A stretch of DNA of 8,662 nt from an archaeon (GTDB lineage Archaea; Thermoproteota; Nitrososphaeria; Conexivisphaerales; UBA164), in the NCBI GenBank assembly GCA_021798095.1, contig JAJZYL010000047.1:1-8662 (forward strand), read 5' to 3'. Below are positions 1 through 5,965 of this stretch, piece after piece. Position 1 is the first letter of the stretch. Each line of letters opens with the position of its first letter. Made by a program: the position numbers and the translations under genes. Below the pieces are notes generated by a model that was not told where the DNA came from, did no database searches, and saw nothing but the letters and a program-made list of their open reading frames with translations.

Positions 1-57
1 CACGCAGATGCCACTACAGTGTTGCCATTTATGGTTCATGCAGCGTTATTTGGATGA
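1..57 (+). other. Possible 3' end of an upstream gene (rpl10-like AALFG tail)
   Basis: Frame 1 is open from the first base and reads HADATTVLPFMVHAALFG, then TGA. The terminal ALFG matches the end of the L12 protein encoded just downstream. In archaea the stalk base protein L10 (P0) carries the same factor-binding tail as L12, and rpl10 usually lies directly upstream of rpl12, so the tail of rpl10 is the natural reading. Against this, the residues before ALFG are neither acidic nor lysine/glutamate rich, as an L10 tail would normally be. Bases 41-55 are identical to 446-460 at the end of rpl12, so this may instead be a degenerate or recombined copy of that end. Only the last 18 codons are visible, so confidence is low. 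Confidence 0.35.
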
Positions 58-120
58 TGGGATAAGCCACTGCACAGCTGCTAGGAGCGAATTATTGAAG
101 TGACACACTAGCCGCTGACG

Positions 121-134
121 ACAAAGTTAAATAG
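121..134 (+). promoter_or_regulatory. Putative archaeal promoter (BRE/TATA) of rpl12
   Basis: The stretch acaaagttaaatag contains an A-rich BRE-like segment followed by the TATA-like gttaaata (126-133). Transcription starting about 26 bases downstream would begin near 150-157, giving a very short leader before the ATG at 166. No convincing Shine-Dalgarno sequence precedes that ATG, which fits a short-leader or leaderless mRNA. The rest of 58-165 shows no gene. This is pattern matching only. Confidence 0.4.
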
Positions 135-165
135 GATATTCAGGGTACCTATGAACGTGGTTTAG

Positions 166-462
166 ATGGAGTACGTATATGCGGCCCTTTTCTTGCACAG
201 TGCAGGAATAGATGTTACAGAGGAAAATTTGAAGAAGGTCTCGGAGTCAGTAGGATTAAAATCGGACGAAATTAAGATAAAGGCTCTTGTAGCCTCTTTA
301 AAGGAGATAAACATCGATGAAGCAATAAAGAGTCAGGCGATCGCCGTTCAACAGGCAGCGCCTCCGGTTGCTGCTCAAGCCGCCGCAAAGGAGAAACCAA
401 AAGAGAAGGAAGAAAAGAAGACCGGCGAAGCGCTCGAGGGCCTTTCAGCGTTATTTGGATAA
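166..462 (+). CDS. rpl12: Ribosomal stalk protein L12 (archaeal P1/P2 type)
   Basis: This 98-residue protein is the archaeal 50S stalk protein L12 (also L12ae/P1). Several L12 dimers sit on the L10 C-terminal spine and recruit and stimulate translation factors such as EF1A and EF2. Residues 1-58 form the helical dimerisation domain, opening with the family signature MEYVYAALFLHSAG and containing IKALVASLKEINIDEAI. An Ala/Pro hinge spans about 59-74 (AAPPVAAQAAA), a charged segment about 75-85 (KEKPKEKEEKK), and the factor-binding tail EALEGLSALFG ends the protein. Length is close to the usual 100-110. The charged segment mixes Lys with Glu, where many homologues have a longer Glu run. The ATG at 166 begins exactly at the conserved MEYVYAAL. 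A five-codon frame at 151-165 ends in TAG directly abutting it. The gene is convergent with the minus-strand RNA-binding gene, 31 bases away. Confidence 0.95.
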   Translation: MEYVYAALFLHSAGIDVTEENLKKVSESVGLKSDEIKIKALVASLKEINIDEAIKSQAIAVQQAAPPVAAQAAAKEKPKEKEEKKTGEALEGLSALFG

Positions 463-477
463 TAAAGCCACCCCTCA

Positions 478-496
478 GACGTTTAACTTTCATTTA
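478..496 (+). terminator. Weak T-rich terminator-like stretch after rpl12
   Basis: Archaeal transcription often ends in short T-runs without a hairpin. Between the convergent stops, the plus strand reads gacgtttaactttcattta, with several T-triplets but no long uninterrupted T-run. It is the only termination-like sequence between rpl12 and the convergent gene. No hairpin is evident. Low confidence. Confidence 0.25.
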
Positions 497-838
497 CCTT
501 AATCTGAATTCAAGGTGTATTCCTTCATCTCCACCAGTTGTCAACTCGCCATCCAATAGCCCAACCTTATCTAATCTTAGATAAATTTTATTACCTTCCT
601 TCCTGTTAAGAAATTCCTCCCTGTTCTTATAGAGCTCTTTACATATTCTCTGAAATAGCATCTCTGCTTCATCACCATTTAACGTAGCCCTTAAATCAAT
701 TATAGGATTATCAAAGTGACCAGTTAATTGAACTCTAGTAATTTTATCGGGGGGCACCAAACCCTTTAGAGCATCCAGTAAACGCGTCTCATCTTCTGTA
801 GCGTGAACAAACATAGAAACCCTTACTGTAGCGATCAA
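494..838 (-). CDS. PF01877/COG1325-family RNA-binding protein, TTG start
   Basis: This 114-residue protein resembles the archaeal PF01877 (former DUF54, COG1325) family of small RNA-binding proteins, sometimes annotated as exosome-associated; the cellular role is not settled. Visible family features are a first beta strand with HATED (residues 4-16), LTGHFDNPIIDLRATL (38-53; the family has a GHYGNPI-type motif), a helix around 56-71, and IYLRLDKVGLLDGEL (85-99), matching the family's LxK...G strand pair. At 114 residues it is somewhat shorter than many relatives (about 130-150 from memory). The start is TTG at 836-838. It is supported by a GAGG Shine-Dalgarno (complement of 847-850) eight bases upstream, and by the first strand lying before the next ATG (residue 9, at 812-814). 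The TTG overlaps the tiaS stop as TTGA, so translation is probably coupled to tiaS. Confidence 0.8.
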   Translation of the reverse strand: MIATVRVSMFVHATEDETRLLDALKGLVPPDKITRVQLTGHFDNPIIDLRATLNGDEAEMLFQRICKELYKNREEFLNRKEGNKIYLRLDKVGLLDGELTTGGDEGIHLEFRLR

Positions 839-2109
839 AATACTGGCCTCGATAAATGGCGTCTGGCCCGAGGAGGAACGGTATACATCCCAATTTTTAA
901 GGTTCTCCTGATAGGGACCTTTTGTACACTGGTAGATCTAAATTTGCATTTTGGGCATTGAAACCCCTTGTTAAAGCCTTCAGACTTCATAGTATGGCCG
1001 CATTCTGGGCATGGGGGATTGCTATAAGCCGCTGCCAACCTTATAACTTCGAACTTCTCTAAATTGATTGTAGGGGGGAAATCAGAAACCGGCTTATACG
1101 AACCATAAACATCAATCAGGTCGCCTGCTATTAGGGATTTCACAGACTCCCTAAAGGATTTAGTGGGTTCATATGCAGCTGCGCGTATGCTGTTTTCACC
1201 ATCCCCGACCCAGATAAACACATGCCCCCCAACCTCCACCTTAGGAGGGGACACCACAAGGGCCCTGAGAACAACGGTCGTATATGGTTCGATCATCTTA
1301 ATGTAATCGACCTTACTGATATGGGAATCAGTAGCCTGATTAGTTTTGAATATCCGATGCCCATCTACAACCTCATTTATATCCAATAGCTTAAATGCCT
1401 GTTCAAGGCAATTGGAATCTACTGACCTTATTCCAAGTAGGACAGGGCATGATGTATGTGGAGTTATCTTGATTTCTCCAGTCAGATCATCTAAATTGTC
1501 AAACGTACAGCCGTGTGTTAAAACGCTCATATTTTCCACACTTTGTGGACTAACCAAACGCTTCTTACCCCAATTTTCTGACCTTCTGTATGCTATTAGT
1601 TCAAAGGTATAACCAAATTTGAAGGAGTTACCAAGGGCAGCCAGCGCGCCTACGATACCCCTCCCACCGTTGAAACCCACAGATTCTAGCCTGTATTTCC
1701 TAAGTAGCACTCTGGTATGTTCCATGCTGACCATTTTCTTAACGGCCATCTCAGAGAAATTCTTTATTTCATCGGGCAAATCTAAAGTGTCGGAAAACAC
1801 CACACCAGGGTCGGTGCCGGGTTGATCCATTTCAGAGAGTTCCTCCACCTTCTCCACAACCATTTCTTTTGCCCTCGCCTTAAGCTCTTCATCAATCTTG
1901 AAAAACGATGCTAATGCGGCATTACCGCGTGTTTTGAAAGGGCAAGTTGGATTCAGTCTTATCAAGCGCGGGTAGTCTATCAATGAGCCACCCATATCCA
2001 CAACTTCATTGATGATTCTATGCATTACATATGTGGTACACATGCCACGGGGGGAATCGGTATCGTCTATTCCTATCCCGAGTATGCCTGTATCTCCTGG
2101 CTTAATCAT
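835..2109 (-). CDS. tiaS: tRNA(Ile2) 2-agmatinylcytidine synthetase TiaS
   Basis: TiaS uses ATP and agmatine to turn the wobble C34 of tRNA-Ile(CAU) into 2-agmatinylcytidine (agmatidine), so that it reads AUA rather than AUG. Numbered from the longest frame (428 residues from TTG at 2121), the kinase-like N-terminal region carries GIDDTDSPRGMC (17-28), whose Thr21 corresponds to the autophosphorylated threonine known in the A. fulgidus enzyme. FNGGRGIVGALAALG (150-164) and KTNQATDSH (259-267) are conserved family motifs. An OB-fold lies at about 283-360. A zinc ribbon follows with C371, C374, C389 and C392, and the end is the typical PPRARRHLSRPVF. Length is normal for the family. I prefer the ATG at 2109-2107 (residue 5) over the TTG at 2121, because a TATA-like box centred near 2136 would start transcription almost at that ATG. 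It is the first gene of a minus-strand pair with the RNA-binding gene. Confidence 0.95.
   Translation of the reverse strand: MIKPGDTGILGIGIDDTDSPRGMCTTYVMHRIINEVVDMGGSLIDYPRLIRLNPTCPFKTRGNAALASFFKIDEELKARAKEMVVEKVEELSEMDQPGTDPGVVFSDTLDLPDEIKNFSEMAVKKMVSMEHTRVLLRKYRLESVGFNGGRGIVGALAALGNSFKFGYTFELIAYRRSENWGKKRLVSPQSVENMSVLTHGCTFDNLDDLTGEIKITPHTSCPVLLGIRSVDSNCLEQAFKLLDINEVVDGHRIFKTNQATDSHISKVDYIKMIEPYTTVVLRALVVSPPKVEVGGHVFIWVGDGENSIRAAAYEPTKSFRESVKSLIAGDLIDVYGSYKPVSDFPPTINLEKFEVIRLAAAYSNPPCPECGHTMKSEGFNKGFQCPKCKFRSTSVQKVPIRRTLKIGMYTVPPRARRHLSRPVF
847..850 (-). promoter_or_regulatory. Shine-Dalgarno GAGG deciding the TTG start of the RNA-binding gene
   Basis: On the minus strand GAGG, inside the last codons of tiaS, lies eight bases before the TTG at 838-836. 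No comparable motif precedes the later in-frame ATG at 814-812, so this site favours the TTG start and termination-reinitiation across the TTGA overlap. Confidence 0.5.
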
Positions 2110-2132
2110 GATCAGTACCAATCTAATACATC

Positions 2133-2147
2133 TAATAAATCTTGGTC
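2133..2147 (-). promoter_or_regulatory. Putative TATA/BRE promoter of tiaS
   Basis: The minus strand reads gaccaagatttatta: a purine-rich BRE-like segment, then TTTATTA (complement of 2133-2139). Transcription about 26 bases downstream would start at about 2110, next to the ATG at 2109. This predicts a leaderless tiaS mRNA and argues against the upstream TTG. No strong Shine-Dalgarno is seen before either start. Confidence 0.4.
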
Positions 2148-2273
2148 TTGATAACAGGCCATAAACATGTGTTCTTGTGAATCAAAGGGCACATGAACGC
2201 CCACTAATCCCAGTTCAACACTAAAATCTGCGTACCATGCTTGTCGAAGCCTACACTTAATGTCGCCATAAAG

Positions 2274-2283
2274 CTTAAATAAA
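2274..2283 (+). promoter_or_regulatory. Putative distal TATA box of the rpoH-rpoB-rpoA1 operon
   Basis: The plus strand reads cttaaataaa, a good match to archaeal TATA boxes. A start about 26 bases downstream (near 2305) would give a leader of about 64 bases containing a run of seven T (2312-2318) and the full rpoH Shine-Dalgarno. The intergenic region 2110-2368 shows no tRNA and no convincing gene. Confidence 0.35.
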
Positions 2284-2327
2284 CACCGCTCGAGTGCCTT
2301 TACTGTGTCAATTTTTTTAGGTGCTAC

Positions 2328-2337
2328 CTATTTAATA
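2328..2337 (+). promoter_or_regulatory. Putative proximal TATA box upstream of rpoH
   Basis: The sequence ctatttaata is TATA-like. With a start near 2358 it would give a leader of only about 11 bases and would cut into the Shine-Dalgarno at 2355-2360. It is nearly self-complementary, so it could also face the minus strand. It is an alternative to the distal box at 2274-2283. Confidence 0.3.
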
Positions 2338-2354
2338 ACGCGCTCCCTTTTGAT

Positions 2355-2360
2355 GGTGAT
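2355..2360 (+). promoter_or_regulatory. Shine-Dalgarno GGTGAT of rpoH
   Basis: GGTGAT, complementary to the archaeal 16S rRNA 3' end, lies eight bases before the ATG at 2369. It fixes the rpoH start, and it implies that at least one operon transcript begins far enough upstream to include it. Confidence 0.7.
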
Positions 2361-2368
2361 TACCTATA

Positions 2369-2614
2369 ATGGCTGAGAATAATGTAGATATCAGTAAGCA
2401 CGTGCTAGTGCCGGAACACGAAGTGATTAACACTAGGGAAGCGAGCAAACTATTAGAAGAATACCATATAGAAGTTGAACAGTTGCCGCGCATAACCACT
2501 AATGACCCTATGGTTAAGGCGCTCAATGCCAAGGCTGGAGATATAATTAAAATAACCCGGGACAGTGAAACGGCCGGAGTCACGCTTTACTATAGATATG
2601 TGGTGGATGAGTAG
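2369..2614 (+). CDS. rpoH: DNA-directed RNA polymerase subunit H (Rpo5)
   Basis: RpoH is the archaeal homologue of the C-terminal domain of eukaryotic Rpb5. It sits at the polymerase jaw, contacting Rpo1, and contributes to early transcription. The 81-residue protein has the expected size. It carries the signature HVLVPEHEVI (residues 11-20), the core EEYHIEVEQLPRITTNDPMVKAL (30-52), KAGDIIKITRDSETAG (55-70), and the terminal LYYRYVVDE. The ATG at 2369 follows a good Shine-Dalgarno, and the conserved domain starts about ten residues in, as usual. It is the first gene of the operon, and its TAG is only three bases from the rpoB ATG, the classic archaeal rpoH-rpoB order. Four of its seven isoleucines are encoded by ATA. 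Confidence 0.97.
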   Translation: MAENNVDISKHVLVPEHEVINTREASKLLEEYHIEVEQLPRITTNDPMVKALNAKAGDIIKITRDSETAGVTLYYRYVVDE

Positions 2615-2617
2615 AAC

Positions 2618-5600
2618 ATGCAACAAGATGGATGGTATATCATCGAAAATATAATCAAGACAGATGGTGTGGCCAAGCAACACCTGAATTCATATAACGA
2701 ATTTATAAAATATGGTTTACAGAGCATAGTAGATGAAGTTTCAACAGTCGAGATAGAAACACCGATAAACAAATACCAAATAAAACTCGGGAGGATAGAG
2801 ATAGACAAACCCAGGGTAGTGGAGCACGATGGCTCTGAAAATTATATTTACCCAAGAGAGGCTAGATTAAGAGACCTCACATACGCGGTGCCGCTCCGCC
2901 TAGAAATGCAGATCATCGATCCATCTAACACAACCTTCAGTCAATCTTTCAAGGTGCTCATAGGCAATTTACCTGTGATGGTGAAATCCGATATTTGCGT
3001 CCTTAATGGTTTAGGAGATAGGGAGTTGATCGACGCTGGGGAGGACCCACGCGATCCCGGAGGTTACTTTATAATAAATGGAAGCGAGCGGGTAATAGTG
3101 GGGCTTGAAGACCTTTCGCCTAATAAGATAATAGTAGAAAAGGAAAAGGCCGCTGGTGCAGCCCTTTATAGAGCCACGGTTCATTCATCCATAGTGGGTT
3201 TCCGTTCAAAGATTGAGGCCATCTATAAAACCGATGGGGCAATATACATCAAGATGCCGTCGTCACCTATAGATCTGCCGTTTGTAATACTCATGAAGGC
3301 ATTGGGAGTGCAGAGCGATAGGGAGATCGCCGAACTCGTTTCTATGAAAGGTGTGATGCAGGAAGAGCTCATTCCATCATTTGAGAAAGCAGAGGAAGTA
3401 ACCAACACAGACGACGCGATACTTTATATTGGAAACAGGGTAGCTCACGGAATGGTTGATGAGATTAGAATTAAAAGGGCCGAGCAGATGCTTGATGTAT
3501 ACCTCCTCCCTCATCTGGGAAGGGATAAATCGGGCAGGATGGATAAAGCAATATTCCTTGCTGAAATCATTAACAAGTTACTTGAGCTCAAACTGGGGTA
3601 TCTAGAGCCAGATGATCGTGATCATTACGGAAACAAGATAATTAAATTCGCAGGCCAGCAACTAGCTGACATATTCAGGACATCATTTAGGAACTTCATT
3701 CGAGATATGAAGTATCAGCTAGATAGGATGGGCCAAAAGAGGGGGCCCAATATAATAACCGCCGTGGTCAGGCCAGGCATGGTTACCGACAAGATAACAA
3801 ACGCTATAGCCACAGGCAACTGGGGAAGGGGCAGAGTCGGAATAACCCAATTGTTAGACCGTACGAACTACCTATCAACACTGAGCCACCTGAGGCGTAT
3901 CCAGTCCCCTCTGAGCAGGAGCCAGCCAAATTTTGAGGCCAGAGACCTCCATGGTACACAGCTTGGGCGTATTTGCCCGACGGAGACCCCAGAGGGCAGC
4001 AATTGTGGGCTGGTTAAGAACTTAGCGTTATACGCTATAATTTCAGTTTCTACGCCCTTTGTAGAATTATTAAAGAAAGTGTATGATGCGGGATTGATTT
4101 CATTTGAAAAGGGCCTGAAGCTGGGTTACAGTAAGGTGTTCATAGACGGTAAGTTTGTAGGGTACGCCGAGGATCCATTTAAGACCGCCTCTACTATGAG
4201 GGCCATGAGGAGGAGGGGTGAAATACCGCCCGACGTGGGCATTTACACATATGAGCCGGAAAACAAGAACGCTGGGATCAGGCTTTTTATTAATGCCACT
4301 GCAGGCCGCGTTCTGCGGCCCTTAATAATAGTTGAAAACGGCGAGCCTAAGCTTACTTCTAGGCACATAGAAGGGATCCAGGCTGGCAGAATAAACTGGC
4401 GCGATCTGCTTGTGGAAGGGGTCGTGGAACTACTGGATGCCGACGAAGAGGAAAATACGCTTATAGCAGATGAAACCTCTGAAATCAGTAAGGCAACTAC
4501 ACATCAGGAGGTCTATTCTCCTGCAATGTTGGGCGTGACTGCATCGCTTATACCATATATAGAACACAATCAGTCGCCAAGAAATACATACGAGTCAGCA
4601 ATGGCAAAACAGGCTCTAGGGCTGTCTAATTCAAACATAAACCAAACATTATATGTAAGGCAACACCTACTAGAATATCCACAGATTCCATTAGTGACTA
4701 CAAAGGCCCACAAATTGCTTGCTATGGAGGACAAACCGATGGGCTTTAATGCTGTTGTGGCAGTCCTGAGTTATGAGGGATACAATATAGAAGATGCCCT
4801 TGTTATCAACAAGGGGAGCATAGAAAGAGGCATGGGCCGTTCATTCTTCTATAGGTTGTATGAATCAGAGTCCCAGCAGTATCTAGGAGGCCTTAAGGAT
4901 AAATTTGAAATACCAAGCCCGGAGGGAAATATAAGAGGGTACAAGGGTGAAAAGTTTTACCGGCTACTAGAAAGCGATGGTATAATAAGCGCTGAAAACA
5001 ATGTAAAAGGTGGAGATGTACTGATAGGAAAGCTGAGCCCACCCCGTTTCAGTGAAGAATATAAGGGGATAGAGACCCACGGCCTGTTTATGAGGGACAC
5101 TTCTGTGGCAATGAGACCAAGTGAAACCGGTGTAGTCGACATGGTAGCCATGAGCCAGTCTCTGGATGGTAACAAGATGTACAAGGTGCGAGTGAGGGAC
5201 CACAGGATACCCGAGCTTGGTGATAAATTTGCTTCAAGGCACGGACAAAAGGGGGTGATAGGCATGATAATGCCGTCGGAGGATATGCCTTTCACTGAAA
5301 GCGGTGTTATCCCTGATCTGATAATTAATCCGCACGCATTTCCGTCGAGGATGACGGTGGGGCAGTTCTTGGAGTCGCTAGCCGGAAAAGCCGCGGCCCT
5401 GAGGGGCAGGACCGTGGACGCTTCACCGTTTACCAGCGAGGACCCAAAATCGCTTGAGGAAACGCTCAGGAAGTATGGTTTGCTTCCCAGCGGGAGGGAA
5501 GTCATGTATGATGGAATAACGGGCCGGAGGTATCAGGTAGACGTTTACCTGGGAGTTGTCTACTATCAAAAGCTCCATCATATGGTAGCCGATAAGATAC

Positions 5601-5956
5601 ATGCTCGCGCCAGAGGGCAGGTACAGATGCTGACAAAGCAGCCTACCGAAGGAAGGGCCCGCGGAGGCGGCCTTAGGTTCGGTGAAATGGAAAGAGATTG
5701 CCTTGTGGCATACGGCGCATCAATGGTGTTAAAGGACAGGCTATTAGAGGAGTCGGACAAGACAACCATGTTAGTTTGTGAAAGATGCGGCCTCATAGCT
5801 TACTATAATACAAAGAGCAAGAAATATGAGTGCCCGATCTGTGGGGATGCAGCGAAGATAACGAAGGTGGTTGTTGCATACGCGTTCAAGCTCCTCCTGC
5901 AGGAAATAATGAGCTTAAACATAGCCCCTCGGCTTGAGCTGAGTGATCAGGTCTAG
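2618..5956 (+). CDS. rpoB: DNA-directed RNA polymerase subunit B (Rpo2, unsplit)
   Basis: RpoB is the second-largest catalytic subunit, homologous to Rpb2. At 1112 residues it is the complete, unsplit form (B''+B'), as in Crenarchaeota, Thaumarchaeota and Thermococcales, unlike the split form of methanogens and haloarchaea. In order: protrusion and lobe (about 15-400) with GGYFIINGSERV (148-159); fork region with SPLSRSQPNFEARDLHGTQ (from about 428) and TETPEGSNCGL (455-465); EHNQSPRN (649-656); GYNIEDA (721-727), whose E725/D726 match the acidic pair near metal B in Rpb2; hybrid-binding GDKFASRHGQKG (868-879) with active-site lysines K870 and K878; RGGGLRFGEMERD (1015-1027) opening the clamp/anchor part; and a zinc site C1054, C1057, C1072, C1075. 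No intein interrupts it. ATG at 2618 follows rpoH by three bases with a GGTGG-type Shine-Dalgarno at 2602-2606. The C-terminal wording resembles thaumarchaeal RpoB from memory. Confidence 0.98.
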   Translation: MQQDGWYIIENIIKTDGVAKQHLNSYNEFIKYGLQSIVDEVSTVEIETPINKYQIKLGRIEIDKPRVVEHDGSENYIYPREARLRDLTYAVPLRLEMQIIDPSNTTFSQSFKVLIGNLPVMVKSDICVLNGLGDRELIDAGEDPRDPGGYFIINGSERVIVGLEDLSPNKIIVEKEKAAGAALYRATVHSSIVGFRSKIEAIYKTDGAIYIKMPSSPIDLPFVILMKALGVQSDREIAELVSMKGVMQEELIPSFEKAEEVTNTDDAILYIGNRVAHGMVDEIRIKRAEQMLDVYLLPHLGRDKSGRMDKAIFLAEIINKLLELKLGYLEPDDRDHYGNKIIKFAGQQLADIFRTSFRNFIRDMKYQLDRMGQKRGPNIITAVVRPGMVTDKITNAIATGNWGRGRVGITQLLDRTNYLSTLSHLRRIQSPLSRSQPNFEARDLHGTQLGRICPTETPEGSNCGLVKNLALYAIISVSTPFVELLKKVYDAGLISFEKGLKLGYSKVFIDGKFVGYAEDPFKTASTMRAMRRRGEIPPDVGIYTYEPENKNAGIRLFINATAGRVLRPLIIVENGEPKLTSRHIEGIQAGRINWRDLLVEGVVELLDADEEENTLIADETSEISKATTHQEVYSPAMLGVTASLIPYIEHNQSPRNTYESAMAKQALGLSNSNINQTLYVRQHLLEYPQIPLVTTKAHKLLAMEDKPMGFNAVVAVLSYEGYNIEDALVINKGSIERGMGRSFFYRLYESESQQYLGGLKDKFEIPSPEGNIRGYKGEKFYRLLESDGIISAENNVKGGDVLIGKLSPPRFSEEYKGIETHGLFMRDTSVAMRPSETGVVDMVAMSQSLDGNKMYKVRVRDHRIPELGDKFASRHGQKGVIGMIMPSEDMPFTESGVIPDLIINPHAFPSRMTVGQFLESLAGKAAALRGRTVDASPFTSEDPKSLEETLRKYGLLPSGREVMYDGITGRRYQVDVYLGVVYYQKLHHMVADKIHARARGQVQMLTKQPTEGRARGGGLRFGEMERDCLVAYGASMVLKDRLLEESDKTTMLVCERCGLIAYYNTKSKKYECPICGDAAKITKVVVAYAFKLLLQEIMSLNIAPRLELSDQV

Positions 5957-5961
5957 GTGAT
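5955..5961 (+). promoter_or_regulatory. Shine-Dalgarno AGGTGAT of rpoA1 overlapping the rpoB stop
   Basis: AGGTGAT includes the last two bases of the rpoB TAG stop. Three consecutive ATGs follow at 5966, 5969 and 5972, at spacings of four, seven and ten bases. The middle one has the most usual archaeal spacing, although any could be used. The arrangement suggests translational coupling from rpoB to rpoA1. Confidence 0.65.
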
Positions 5962-5965
5962 TATA

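Noticed and set aside
272..493. Minus-strand frame opposite rpl12
   Set aside because: It is antisense to a certain ribosomal protein gene and its Arg/Leu-rich product looks like the reverse of Glu/Lys codons.
1346..1825. Plus-strand frames opposite tiaS (1346-1612 and 1619-1825)
   Set aside because: Both lie entirely antisense to well-conserved tiaS motifs and show no domain of their own.
2200..2240. tRNA T-arm-like sequence (cagttcaacact) in the tiaS-rpoH intergenic region
   Set aside because: No matching T-stem, acceptor stem, D-arm or anticodon arm can be folded around it on either strand.
4957..5505. 182-codon open frame on the minus strand inside rpoB
   Set aside because: It lies fully antisense to conserved rpoB coding sequence, has no recognisable domain or ribosome site, and is Ser/Leu/Pro rich as antisense frames of such genes tend to be.
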